DNA of 64,000 nucleotides from Mya arenaria. Its lineage: Eukaryota > Mollusca > Bivalvia > Myida > Myidae. The notes below the pieces were generated by a model. That model worked only from the letters and a program-made list of their open reading frames with translations. It did no database searches and was not told where the DNA came from. The DNA lies in contig NC_069134.1 of NCBI RefSeq assembly GCF_026914265.1, positions 9,107,758-9,171,757 on the forward strand, given 5' to 3'. Numbering within the stretch: the first letter of the stretch is position 1; every line of letters starts with the position of its first letter. A program made the translations under genes and the position numbers. Below, in pieces: positions 11,936 through 24,372 of this stretch.

Positions 11936-12963
11936 CAACACTAAACACTATAACACAGGCATTAAACTAGCTTTTAAAAATACATGGTTGGATTACCGCA
12001 TTGGAATTTCCACACGAGTTCATTTGCGCACGGATTTACCGGGGGGGGGGGGGGGGGGTAAACTACGCTCATCACCTCAAACTTGTCGCATTAGTTATCA
12101 ATAAATACAATATTAAATATACTCCTCATCGGAGCAAGCATCAACTTGATTAATGGAGAATACTGTAAAACTAATATATAAACTGTTAATTAATTTCAAG
12201 AACTCAGCGTCTGGAAAGAAACATCCCCTGCAAACGAAGCAACAGAACAGAGGCAACAGTGTTTTTTTTTTCTTTAAGGTACGATGTAGTCGTTCAAAGA
12301 CAGCCACCTTAGCGAATTTAAAGGTAAAACTTAGTCTTCATACAGTCTCACGATGCATGTATAATTGTACAAACCAGGAGATAAAAGAAGATAATAAAGA
12401 ATTAAACCATAAAAATATATGCTGTCAAATCATTTGAGATATTAATACGAAATGAATCAAAAACCTAACGAGCAATATCTTATATATGAGGCGTCGGCTG
12501 GCATCGGTTATTGCACTGAAAATGGTTTGAAGGATAATCTTTTATCCCCAAGAAAATCCGACGACGACTTTTAAGCTCAGGTTGGTCGAAGCAAAAGATA
12601 CTTTTCACCAGACTAGGCGTTTGTCTAATAACTAAGGTATTCAGATGTTTGACGGCAGGTCAAAGTGTGATGTGGCTAGGGGTCTAACACGCATACTTGT
12701 ACTGTACAAAGAGCAACTGTCGATTGCATTAGCTCATCATGAGCTTAAGTTGATTAACATTGGTCAGTGACTATTGTCACAAAAATATATTTAACATCAA
12801 GGGTAGTGCCGTGCTCAATGAAAACAGTAGAAAATGGCGACGCGATAAGGTTCAATACAAATAGCCGAATGCATTCACATTCCTCAAGTATTCAAAGATA
12901 GGTCCAGCAATAAACGACATCGCAATGACATATTAGGTTGGACGTTTGTACTTATTAGTTAAT
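11936..12963. other. Gene-free spacer with a poly-G run
   Basis: No supportable gene. An 18-base G homopolymer lies near 12041-12058, where sequence length is likely to be uncertain. Confidence 0.4.
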
Positions 12964-13095
12964 ATGCGTCTTTTCTATTCTGATTTCTCTCTGTTCTGCT
13001 CATTAAAATGGGCGGAAAAAAAGACTGTTGCTACATTCAAATGAAAATATTGCTGGCAAGATAATCAACCTTAAAACTGAAATGTCCGCGGTGCA
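12964..13095 (+). pseudogene. Relic first exon of a C4-like gene
   Basis: The sequence aligns by eye with exon 1 of the C4-like copy at 26474-26657: a hydrophobic leader, then the region encoding K-R-L-L-L-H-S and E-I-V-N-L-K-A-E in that copy. Here it carries small indels and stops. A hAT-type MITE begins 28 bases downstream. It may belong with the relic third exon at 15955-16262, with the intervening repeats having inserted in the introns. I found no second exon. Confidence 0.55.
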
Positions 13096-13123
13096 AATCT
13101 ATATCTAAATCTATAAGTATTAT

Positions 13124-13591
13124 CAGTGCCGTAGCTACACTTTCTATACCTCTAAAAATAACCATCGAGGCGGAATGTCTATATTTGAAAATTAGATATA
13201 AAAGAATAAATTCTACAAACTACGGTACCATGCTGTTTAATGTTGACTTATTGATTATGTAAAGTGACGATATATGTGACGTTTAGAAGTAGGTTTATGG
13301 TATTGGTAACAAAGCCTCATATGATTGTGACAGTAAATTTCCTCTAAATGCACATTTGTTTTGTCTAAATTTATGTAAACCGTGTAGAATTAACTTCAAC
13401 TGTATCAAAAGTAATAGCAACACAAATGTTGAAATGCTATATTAATATGTAACCTTTTTATGCATTTAATTCCACCAAAGAGTGCAGGAAATCGTTTCTT
13501 GCAAAAAAATCTCCGGGGGGGGGGGGGCGCGTCCCCAGACCCCCCTAGACCGTTATGCCTCGGTGTTTTTTTAAGTCTGGCTACGGCACTG
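13124..13591. mobile_element. hAT-type MITE (CAGTGCCGTAGC ends)
   Basis: Ends are CAGTGCCGTAGC on the left and its complement GCTACGGCACTG on the right. The body is 468 bp and non-coding, and it includes a 13-base G run near 13515 and the C-rich stretch common in such elements. CAG...CTG ends of this kind are typical of hAT non-autonomous elements. An exact 8-bp target duplication is not visible; AT-rich flanks only partly agree. Confidence 0.65.
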
Positions 13592-13842
13592 ATTATTTAC
13601 TAAACATTTACTGCACTCTTTCTCACTTAAATACTGATTCTTTTACTAGTTTGAGAAACCCACTCAATCAACTGTTAGCGCTTTTCCAACCAATCATTCA
13701 TGTTCAGTAGCTCTTGTTTATTCATTTTTGTCTCACTGTTTACCGAAATGGTAACTGAAGTGTATCAATGTGACTTTGATATGTTTAGGCTGGTTCCTGT
13801 ACTTAAACCTGAAAAAGGTTTAACATGAAGATGCTAAAAGTT

Positions 13843-15303
13843 ATGTACGTGAATTTAGCTGCCAAGCGGCCTAGCGACGTGAAGTTAGCGGCCTAGCGCC
13901 GTGAAGTTAGCGGCCTAGCGGCCAGGAGGTCTAGCGGCGTAAAGTTGGCGGCCTAGCGGCCTAGCGGCCTTATTTTTCCCTATTTTAAAGCAATTGTTCA
14001 TGTGGTTTTTTTTGGAAAACAATGATAAATCAATGTATTTTATTCCTATATTAACATAGCGACCATAGATTGTTTTCTATTTCTGTTTTTATATGCGTTT
14101 TCTTCTAAAACAACGATAAATTAACTGTTTTAATGCACAAATTTTCAATCTTAAGCGATTATCAACATTTCTTCCAAAAAGTCGTTCAAGCAGTTCAGCG
14201 GCCTAGCGGCATTTTTTTTTTAAATGTCGATTGAGTTTTTTGAAAAAAATGTTGAAAATCGCTTCAAATTGATATGTTGTGCATAGAAACACTTAATATA
14301 TCATCGTTTCAGAAGAAAATGCATGTATTCATGCTTTGAAATAGGATGCCATATTAGGCCGCCAGGCCGCTAGGCCGCTAACTTCACGCCGCTAGGCCGC
14401 TTGGCCGCTGAATCGCTGGATCGACTGTTTTTAATAACTATCGCTTCATATTGATAATTTATGAATAACAACAGTTAATAATTATATATCATTGTTTAAG
14501 AATAAAAGGCATGTAATTATGCTTTGAAATAGAATGCCATATAAGACCGCCAGGTCGCTAGGCCGCTAACTTCACGCCGCTAGGCCGCTGAATCGCTGGA
14601 TCGACTGTTTTTAAAAACTATCGCTTCATATTGATAATTTATGAATAACAACAGTTAATAATTATATATCATTGTTTAAGAATAAAAGGCATGTATTCAT
14701 GCTTTGAAAGAGGATGCCATATAAGGCCGCCAGGCCGCTAGGCTGCTAACTTCACGCCGCTAGGCCGCTAGGCCGCTAGGCCGCTGAAACGCTTGATCGA
14801 CTATTTTTTTAAATGTTGAATATCGCTTCAAATTGATAATTTATGAATAAAAACAGCAGACATATCATTGATTTATAAGAGCTGGCATGTTTTCATGCTT
14901 TAAAATAGATAAATGTTTGATCGACTTTTTTGTAAAAAAAAGTTGAAAATCGCTTCAAATTGATTTTGTGCATAAAAAAACAGTTAATATATCATTGTTT
15001 TAGAAGAAAAGACATGTATACATACTTTGAAATAGGAAACCATTTTAGGCCGCTAGGCCACCAGGCCGCTTACTTTACGCCACTAGGCCGCTGAACTGCT
15101 TGAACGACATTTTGGAAAAAAAGTTGAAAATCGCTTCAAAATGATATTTTGTGCATAAAAACAGTTAATATATCATTGTTTTAAAAGAAAAGGCATGTAT
15201 ACATGCTTTGGAATAGGATGCCATTTTAGGCCGCTAGACCGCTAGGCCGCCAGACCGCTAACTTCACGCCGATAGGCCGCTAGGCCGCTAACTTCACGTA
15301 CAT
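13843..15303. mobile_element. 1.46-kb foldback element with GCCGCTAGGCCGC modules
   Basis: The ends are inverted copies (ATGTACGTGAATTTAGC on the left; complement of ATGTACGTGAAGTTAGC on the right). The left arm (about 13843-14220) is inverted relative to the right arm (about 14221-15303). The right arm contains about five tandem modules of roughly 170-190 bp. Each module has a GC-rich part built of GCCGCTAGGCC and CTAACTTCACG units and an AT-rich part with 'acagttaat' and 'aaggcatgtat'. No protein is encoded. Long modular inverted arms are the hallmark of foldback transposons; the superfamily is not determined. Confidence 0.65.
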
Positions 15304-15954
15304 CTTAAAGTTCCCTTTTAGTACGCGGTATGTCATGGTTTTTAATGCGCGTTAGGTACGCAAGCAGATGATGGTATTATGAGATTCACTTGAAACTCAA
15401 TTGTGCGCCGATCTAACTAAGGTTCTCGAGTCACTATAGCAACATCTCTCTGACAAAGCGTAAACTAGAATGTGATTTAATTAGATTGAACAGTGGGTAA
15501 TTTTCGGTACTCAAACTCAAATTCGTTGACAATGATTTGTAACACAGGATTCGGAAAGAAATTATAGATGAATTCCGTACGTAAGGCCAAAGCCTGCCTA
15601 CACTTATGACTATATTATCCTTGAGGCAGTGTTGGAAGACGTGAATTCGGTGGGTTAGAAACTTGAGTCCAGACAGTACACAACTTAGTTATGGAGGTGA
15701 AAAATAGTCCGGTTATACGATACCATAACGAAAACTCACTAACATGTTTTGTTATGGGACGATAGTCAAGCATTTCGCTTGTGAAAATCATTTAATTCAT
15801 ATGAGCTGAATGAAGACTTTTGCAAACGCTTTGTACACATTGCGTTTGTGTTGCCCTGTTTATGCATAGGTGCAGTACGTATTTTCTGTAGTTCCATTTT
15901 GATAAGATGCTGAAAACGTAGTTTTTATTAATTATTACCTACTAGTATATTATA
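15304..15954. other. Non-coding spacer
   Basis: Nothing recognisable was found on either strand between the foldback element and the relic C4-like exon. Confidence 0.4.
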
Positions 15955-16262
15955 TGACAGGAAACATTGCTGGGCGACACTGCACAGATTTAAGAAGTGG
16001 TACCGACAACCTTGCTTTTCGTACACTCCGGTTGGGGGTGATTACCACGATGGCGACGGTTTTTCTTAGAGTGTGGATTTGTTGGTCAGAATTGACAATG
16101 AAGATTGGTACACTCTCCTTTTCAGACCGGTGAATCAATAGGGTATGCCATGCGTCGTGTGCAAGACAATCTCAACATAAACACTCATGATTCCCGCAAG
16201 AAACGTTGCTTCTGAGGCTGGAATGTCGAATACTCAGGGTAGTCAAGTTGACCCTCGCTATG
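15955..16262 (+). pseudogene. Relic third exon of a C4-like gene
   Basis: The DNA aligns over about 300 bp with exon 3 of the copy at 34684-35161. The stretch encoding M-P-C-V-V-C-K-T and M-I-P-A-R-N-V is still readable at 16147-16208, and similarity continues to the 'tatggttacgaccat' segment. Frame is lost in several places, and the C-terminal third is replaced by the sequence that starts segmental copy A. It is a dead fragment. Confidence 0.65.
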
Positions 16263-17079
16263 GTTACGACCATCTCAGCATGGACGCTTCTCCTTAAACC
16301 ATATGTTTTTGGAAAATATCTTTTCAGTTCGTGCTTCAATGTTACCTGCATTCCGTGTCTAAAAAGCTTGTGCCGCGGCTTGAAAAAAGAGATCATAAAA
16401 GTAAACTAGAAATTAGTCAAATAACATAGGGAACGAGCTCTTTATATCACTGATTGTTTAAACGAATTTTATTTCCCCGCGAACGATTTTTTTCCAGATA
16501 AATAAGACAGATCATCTGTTTAGGGTAAACACAACGAGTGAAACGCTTAAATTAGTACATTGCTTTTGGACTTGATTGTTTTTGGTGTAATACTGTCCTG
16601 TTTTGTTTTCCTTCCTTTCGTTTGGTCTATCTACTTACGAACAATGCGTCACTTTGGGTCGTGTTAAAATGCTGACCAAAGTTGCTGACAAATGATAGAG
16701 GGATATTGCCGACCAATTGCTGATCATATAAATAAAGACGGAATATTTTTACTAGTGAAATGAAAGTATAATGAGGAGTTATTTTATGTTTCATTATGTA
16801 CTATTATTTTGTTAAATAAAAAAAAAATAACGATATTTTTTTACAGCGTTTAGTTGCAACCACAAGCAAACTGGCTAACTACTTTCAAGGTCGATCATCA
16901 TAGTATAGACGAATGTTCTAAAGAACTCAGTTCCTGTTGGTCATATATATTGATGCCCTACAATAAATATAATAATACAATACATGGCACTTATTTAGGG
17001 GTGAAAACATTTCTGTATTGAAAAATAACACATGTTAAGTCAAATATTGCAATGCTCTTTAACACTGTGCATGGTTAAC

Positions 17080-18163
17080 ATAGACTGACCGGGCTGGGAC
17101 CAATTTATCAATTTAGGGCACGCTATACCCTACAAGATGCACCCGGCGGGGTGTCTGGGAGGATATTTGGCCACCGGTTTCTAGCGCGTCAAAGTATGAC
17201 CAAATACGCGACATTTCGTCGTCTTAACGCGCTCCCATATAACTGGTAAAGGGGAGATAATCTCGAAGATATCTCTCGAACCAAAAATGATAGGAGGTTG
17301 GTACTGGTATTGAAATTAGGTCTCTCCATTCCCTACGTTACGCCACAATCGGCACAAATCTGACGTCATTGCGTCACTGTTTCCATTCGCCTACAAGGTT
17401 ATTTTATAAGCTAAAATGGCGCAATAAATGCCTTAAAATGGCGTATTCAATCTCGAAGATATCTCAGCATCCCTGCACCTGACCTGGCTGGGACCAATTT
17501 TCCATTTAGGTCACGCTATACCCTACAAGATGCACCCGGTGGGGTGTCTGGGATATTTGGTCATCGGTTTCTAGCGGGTCGAAGTATGACCAAATTCGCG
17601 ACATTTCGTCCTCTAAACGCGCTCCCATATAGCTCGTACGCGGGAGCTAATCTCGAAGATATCTCTGAAACCAAAACTGATATGAGCTTGGTACTGATAT
17701 AGAAATTTAGGTCTCTCCATTCCCTACTTTACGCCACCATCGGCGCATCTCTGACGTCATTGCGTCACCGTTTCCATTCGCCTACAAGGTTATATTATAC
17801 GCTGAAATGGCGCAAAAATGCCTTATAATGGGGTAGGCAATCTCGAAGATATCTCAGCATCCCTGCACCTGACCAGACTGGGACCAATTTTTCCATTTAG
17901 GGCACGCTATACCCTACAAGATGCACCCGGCGGGGTGTCTTGGATGATATTTGGTCACCGGTTTCTAGCGCGTCAAAGTATGACCAAATTCGCGACATTT
18001 CGTCGTCTTAACGCGCTCCCATATAGCTCGTAAGCGGGATCTAATCTCGAAGATATCTCTGGAACCAAAAATGATAGGAGGTTGGTACTGGTATTGAAAT
18101 TAGGTCTCTCCATTCCCTAAGTTACGTCACCGTCGGCGCATCTCTGACGTCATTGTGTCAATC
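17080..18163 (+). repeat. ~392-bp satellite-like tandem array, 2.7 units
   Basis: Units start with 'ctgggaccaattt' at 17094, 17488 and 17878, so periods are 394 and 390 bp. Each full unit carries two 'tctcgaagatatctc' motifs and a TGACGTCATTG motif. The last unit is truncated. Copy B of the segmental duplication lacks this block at the matching point (near 22080), so it was gained in A or lost in B after the duplication. It has no convincing coding capacity; the open frame at 17818-18033 is incidental. Confidence 0.8.
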
Positions 18164-19722
18164 TCCACTTGACTCAGGAATTACCATACCACAATTTAAC
18201 CAAATACAATAATATCCATTAAATTTTTCCTATACACCATTCGGACACTAGTCAGCCCGGTTGTTTACCGCGGCCGAGTATCCTGTTTGAAAAGATCCTT
18301 CTTTTTTCTCATATATCTTATCGTATAAGATACTTATATCCAGTGATTGTTATTGCCCACGCCTCTGATAAGCATGTAGTTACCAAAAATGAATTGTCTT
18401 GTCATACGGAGTGCGTGTGAATTACCATCTGCCTTCGGTATATCTGTCTAGTATACGTCTTCGAGTCCATTCATTGTTCTAGTTGTACTATATAAAGTTC
18501 TGATATGTATGTACTTTTGGCTACTTACATCCTTTATTTTATGAATAAACATCCCAATAGTTTAATTATCAAAGCAATTGTTCAATAAGGAACAGTCAGT
18601 TGCTAAGAAACAACTTTACACAATAAGAAGATATGGAAAAAAACTTGAGTTCGATACAGGAGCATGGCTAAGAACGTCCGGTTGACACGAACTAACATGT
18701 AGTGTTCCATAAAAAATAGTTGTTTTGTTATTTATTCCAGAGTTAGTTTAAAAGTTGACAGTTACAGCGGATATACGTCCGTTTCGCGGCACATAGTTAA
18801 CTCAGGTATTTTGAGTGATTTCAAAACTCTATGATTACACAGTTAAACCTTTTTATTTTATAAGGCAGACTGTGTGTGATGTTCATAGTTTCAAACAATG
18901 ACTGCATCGTATCTTTGAAAAGTTTTTGCATTAGGTGCTCTGAATTGTATTCCTCCGTCTGCAGATCGAGTTGGGATCTCTAATCATAGAAGTACTTGGG
19001 TTTACCTATAAGTTTATTATTATTTTGTATTATTAAGTTTTCTCAAGTTAAAGCTGCACTCTCACAGATTGAACGTTTTGACAACTTTTTTAATACATAC
19101 ACGTTAGAAAGTACATACTATTCGATCTATCCTGATCTTAAATATAATAATTACCGATCGACAGTGAAATTAAACATTGGCTGTCGCCCACAACGATCAA
19201 TATATAACATATAATATGTATTATTGCAGTAGTCTCCAACAATAACTATGTCACCATCTTGAAATGTTCTGAAACATTTAAAGTCAGTCTTGCGAGATCT
19301 AAGACTAAATGTCTATCAATAAAGAGCGTTTCTAGTGACTCCATTGTAGAAGGAGTAAACTCATCTGATATGAACTTTATGGCATTGCCGCAAATGAAAT
19401 ATGGATCTCTTACAAGTAGAATCGCTCCACATAAATAATACAATGGAAACAACAGGGGCAAGCCAAGCAGCCAAATATTTAACAAAGATCCTTTTTTACG
19501 TCATTATATAAAATACGCTCGTACATACATAGAATCTTGCAAAGTTAAAACGCACAAATAGTAACAACTAATATGCATATTAATACAGGAATCCTGTTTC
19601 AGTTAAAAGAAATGGATTGGGGGGGGGGGGCTATGGCACGCCATAATTGTCTAAAATTGTTTGGCCTTCTGATAAGATGCATTGTTTGTCCATATGCAAT
19701 AGCAATACATGAACGTCGAAAG

Positions 19723-20882
19723 ATGTACGCAATATTTTTCTTAATAATTGGGTTGAGTTTTGGATTCATGAATGCAAAAGAGACGGACTATAAAAGAGTT
19801 CTGTTAGGTTCAGAGCAGGAATTGGCTGCCAAAGTGATATCGCTCGAAGCGACGGTGGCTGCACTGGAAAATAAGCTTCACGATATATGTAAGAAATGTC
19901 TTTAATGCTTTATGATTTCGTTCAATAATTTATATTGGTTTAGAATACTATAGTATATGCCTTTAAAATGGTATTTTCAGAAGACGTTAAAGAATGTTTG
20001 GAAACAAATTTGTAAATAATATTAAACAAACCTGGCATCCAGCCATAAACTAATAAAAAGTTTTAAATTGAATTTGAAATATTTGAAATAACATTTTATT
20101 GGCGTCCATATGTATTTTTCAGCTCAAAAAGGTTCAGTTTACACCAGATGGGGGCGAAACGTCTGTCCTGGATCAAGCGAACTGGTATATAAAGGTAAAT
20201 TGCTTTAACAATGACACGTTAAACGAGTTTTTTTTTTAAATAATTTAAATTTTTATACATATTTTGCGATATTTGGATGTGTGAAGTTAGAATTCATTTT
20301 TTTACCTCAAGGCACTTAAAGATGGCGAAAAAAGAGCGTTTGACAAAGTCAATCAAGATAGTCGAGTGATTTACATGTTAACACGATTTTTATCTAACAG
20401 GATTTACCGCCGGAAAATACTTTAATGAAGCCGGTAGTGGAAGCGACGAGCAATGCCTTCCCAGCGATCCAACATGGGGTCGTTATGTTGACGGAAATTA
20501 CGGCGACTATAGAGCTAGAATCTTCGGGGCTGAAATAGATCTTCCAGAGGCAACAAGATACTTTCCATACGACGTCTTTGAGCAAGACATCCCATGCGCA
20601 GTGTGCCGTACAAACCATTCTATTAACATCATGATTCCCGCAAGAACTTCATGCTACGCTGGCTGGACGGAGGAATATTCCGGCTTTCTGATGGCGGGAA
20701 CACACGAACGAATTGGAGCGTTTGATCACATTTGCGTTGATGGGCGACCTGAATTTCTTCAACATGGAGGAACCAATGACAACCAAAACATTCTCTATCT
20801 CGTCGAGGCACAATGCGGATCCCTCCCATGCCCACCATACGTACAGGGTCGCGAGCTGGCTTGTATCGTCTGCTCAAAATAA
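19723..20882 (+). CDS. Short-chain collagen C4-like secreted protein (intact copy)
   Basis: Exons 19723-19888, 20123-20194 and 20401-20882 join in frame to 239 residues. All introns are phase 1 and the second exon is a symmetrical 72 nt. Residues 1-18 are a signal peptide. Residues ~25-55 are a heptad-like coiled coil (E-Q-E-L-A-A-K-V-I-S-L-E) likely to drive oligomerisation. Exon 2 encodes V-Y-T-R-W-G-R-N-V-C-P. Exon 3 encodes the globular domain with F-T-A-G-K-Y, P-T-W-G-R-Y, I-P-C-A-V-C, M-I-P-A-R-T-S-C-Y, Y-S-G-F-L-M-A-G, L-Q-H-G-G and C-P-P-Y-V, ending V-C-S-K. Database entries for such mollusc proteins are usually named short-chain collagen C4-like, though this copy has no Gly-X-Y repeat. 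It is the only intact member in the window. An upstream in-frame extension to 19573 exists, but the start at 19723 gives the signal peptide shared with copy B. Confidence 0.88.
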
Positions 20883-22649
20883 ATTAAAAGAACAATCTGG
20901 CTTTAACAAAATATCATTATACGTACTTGTTCATAATAAAATAAAAGAAGCATGAACGTCCTGTTTATATATTCTGGAAGAGAAATCAACTACATATGTG
21001 CGATAATAATGTATGAAAAAGCAGTCTTGGTTTGGTCGAGGCTGATCATTGCAATCAATGATAGGTGCCACGCTATCAATGTCCACAAGCGCCAAAGCGT
21101 CGGATGTATTCAATTTCCTCGTAGCACCAGGGGCCGTTTTCAATATAGTTACATATATGTTTTAACTAATAATTATTGTGATATAAATTCTTATTCCAGA
21201 AGGCCATTCGAATCCAAATGTTTTGATTGGTCTGAAAATCTATGATTGAATTCAATGAAACGTTTGAGTCAGACCATTTGCACAAAGTTTCCGGTTTAAA
21301 TTAGATGTTATGACATGTATATTTATAACAGTAGAAACATATCGGTGATAATTTGATTACCTGATAAGTATTGTGAGTGAATTTTCGAAGTTTTAGATAG
21401 ATTATTCAATTTCCTCCATATCATACATACAGACATTTGTCAATACAAGTCCGTGCTTCAATGTGTCCTCCATTCCGTGTCTAAAAAAGCTAGTGTCGTG
21501 GCTCCAGAAAAGTACTCATCAACTTAAACTAGAAATCCCATTCGTCATTGTGAAATTAATCAAAGAAAATAAAGGAGTATCGGAAACAAGCTCTTTAGAT
21601 CACTGATTGTTAAAACGAATTTTATTTCCCCACGAACTATTTTTTATGGGTAAACACAACGAATTTACTGCTAAAATTAGTACATTGATTTTTGGACTCG
21701 ATTGTTTTTGGTGTAATACTTTCCTGCTTTCTTTTCTTCCTTGCGGTGAGACTACCTACTTAAAAAACTCATTTCGGGTTGTGCTAAAATGCAGACCAAT
21801 AAGCTGACGATAGAAATAAAGCGATATTGCTGACAAAATGCTTATCATATAAATAATAAAGGATTTTTTTCTATTTGTCGATCATTATCGTACAGACAAT
21901 GTTCTCAAGAATCCAGTTCCTCTTTGTCATATATAGTGATGCCGTAAAATAAATCTAATTATACATAACATGGCAATATTTTACATTTTAGGGCGGAAAA
22001 CATTTTTGTTTTGATAAATATCACATGTTAAGTCAAACATTGCAATGCTATGTTACACTGTGCATGGTTATGATATATTTTTTAAAACATCTTTTAAACT
22101 TGACTCAGGAATAACCATACCACAATTAAACCTAATACAATATCCATTTACATTTTAACCATTTGGACACTAGTCATACCGTGGTTTACCACGGACGAGT
22201 ATCCTTTTTGAAAGATACTTCTTTTTTTCTCATACATTTTATCTTATAGGATACTTAAATGCAGTGAGTGTTATTGTCTACGACTCTGATTAGCATGCAG
22301 TAACAAAAAATTGAATTGTCTTGTCTTTAACATGTCTGAGGGAGTGCGTGTGAATTACCATCTGCCTTTGGTATATCTGTCTAGCATACGTCTTCGAGTC
22401 CATTCGTTGTTCTAGTTGTACTATATAAAGTACTGTTATCTATGTACTTGTGGCTACTTACTATCCCTTCTCATATCAATGAACATTCGTATAGTTTAGT
22501 AATCATAGTAATTGTTACATAAAGAACAGTCAGTTGCTAAGAAACAAGTTTACACAATAAGAAGATATAAAAAAGCTCGAGTTCGATAGCATGGCTTTGA
22601 AAGTCCAGTTGATACGCTTTAACATAATATAGTGTTCCATAAAAATAGT

Positions 22650-22930
22650 TATTACCAGCCAATTAAACAAAATATTCTAAAAAAATGTATTTAAATTTAT
22701 TTCTTACGTAGAAGGACTTTTTTATCCTTGCCCCTTTGCAAGATAAGGATTTCCACCATTGTCCACTCTTTGGATCTACTTACTTGAGGTGGGAGTAAAT
22801 GGGTTCTAGGACTTGACTACTCGTATGTACAGAGTGGTTGGTTATGTGGAAGAAACAGAGTGGTATATAGTTTTAATGTAAAACACTGTTTAATAGATAA
22901 TAATTTCCCTCTCTTATTTAAATAATACAG
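22650..22930. repeat. Insertion related to the hairpin-bearing element at 35344 and 47305
   Basis: The stretch contains 'gcaagataagg' preceded by its inverted partner, then 'ggatctactta' and 'gaggtgggag', all present at one end of the elements at 35344-35937 and 47305-47899. Copy A lacks it at the equivalent position (near 18735). Boundaries are approximate. Confidence 0.5.
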
Positions 22931-23294
22931 TTAGTTTAAGTCATTACAAATCTTCCTTAAGTTTGAATCAAATTGAAGCTTTTTAATACTGAGAATTTGC
23001 TGAAGAGTTTTTTTTCCTGTCATTATATATCTTAATAATAAGGTTTTTTCCGTCTTAAAATGTTCTGGTCCTGTTTATGAAACATTTGAAGTTTTTCTTG
23101 CAAGATCTAAACCTAAATTTATATCAATAAATAGCTTTGCTAGTGACTCAATTGTAGAAGGACGTGAACTTTATGGCATTGCAGCAAATGAAGTATGGAT
23201 CTTTAACAAGTAGAATCGCTCCACAAAAATAATATAATGGAAACTACAGGGACAAGCCAAGAAGCAATATATTTAACAAAGAATCTTTTTAACG

Positions 23295-24240
23295 GTATTA
23301 TCGATGGACACACAGTATAAGAAACGATACCAGCACACACTTCGTATCAGGTGTGCGCGAGACCCGGTTCTGTTGATAAGGTAAATAAACATTATGACAA
23401 CCGAAATTCACCAATTTATTTATTTTACAACTTATTCAACTGGTAGTTAATAGATACATTAAATGAATTTGTAAGATGGCAGAAAATTGCACGGGTTGAT
23501 TGTTTGTGGCGGGAGACGCGGTGTACAGTTAACCTGTCGTCCCTAACAACACCAAGGGTCACCAACATTAACCCTACCTAGCGTCACCAACGAGACGCAC
23601 CAGTTAGTGGAGAAGACACTATCAGCAGATAGCCTCTGAAGACAGCAGCACTGAACTGCCTAGATGCGTATTATTATCAGTTTGTCTAAAGTATTGACTT
23701 GACGTAAATCGCCACTGTGCGTTCCCGCCACAGACACGGTTCGTGCAGACTCGGCTTGCGGCTGCCCTTGAATGTGATACACAATGGCCGTTGACTTGAA
23801 GCCGTGCAGCAGGTGGAAAGGTGATGAGGTTCGCAGCAGGCAATGGCATCTTGACTAAAATATTTAGCACAAAAGAGACGACCATCCGAACGTGGAGAAA
23901 AACACAAATTTAATGAAACTGGCCGATTTATGCCTTAATTCCGTTACATAATAAGAAGCATAAGTAACAGAAGGATCATACTATTATACTATCGTAGCAA
24001 ATTCGACCGATAGGTAATAATTACGACCAACAGCATAATTATAGTTTGTATACTATTAAAAGCATACTATTAAAAGCAAGGGTGGGAGGGGTTGGGGTTT
24101 GAGAAATTTTGACGGTTACCTTTTCGAATAGACGTAGAAGAAAAAAGAAGTAGCGAGGAAAAGGATGACGTCATTGTCTATTTTAAGCCTGGCTACAGGC
24201 AACTAAATTAAAACAAAATAGGTACTGGCGCATAAAGTTG
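23295..24240. mobile_element. Unidentified ~0.95-kb insertion in segmental copy B
   Basis: Copy A is continuous across this point (near 19500), so the block was inserted in B or lost from A. The right part (about 24160-24205) ends in 'tttaagcctggctacaggca', which resembles the inner side of the hAT-type end at 13570-13591, so part may be a hAT non-autonomous element. The left part has no recognised family. No convincing gene is present. Confidence 0.45.
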
Positions 24241-24372
24241 TAACCAGAATTATATAAATTATATAAAGTACGCTCATATTTACCAATAGCAAGCTTGAAT
24301 TGCATTTCTTTGTAATTTAAAAAAGATGTATGGTTGTTCATATTCAATACAAAAACGTAGAATCTTCGAAAG

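Larger units (their letters stand above)
16326..21393 (+). repeat. Segmental duplication copy A
   Basis: The sequence starts with 'cgtgcttcaatg' near 16329 and ends with 'attgtgagtgaa' near 21387. It is collinear with 21446-25900 in direct orientation. Matching landmarks include the 'cattccgtgtctaaaa' start, the blocks at 18475/22405 and 19260/23080, and the C4-like gene at 19723/24373. Copy A contains an extra satellite block (17080-18163) absent from copy B. Confidence 0.85.

Noticed and set aside
17818-18033. 71-codon open frame inside the satellite
   Set aside because: Lies wholly in the tandem repeat and is interrupted in the other units.
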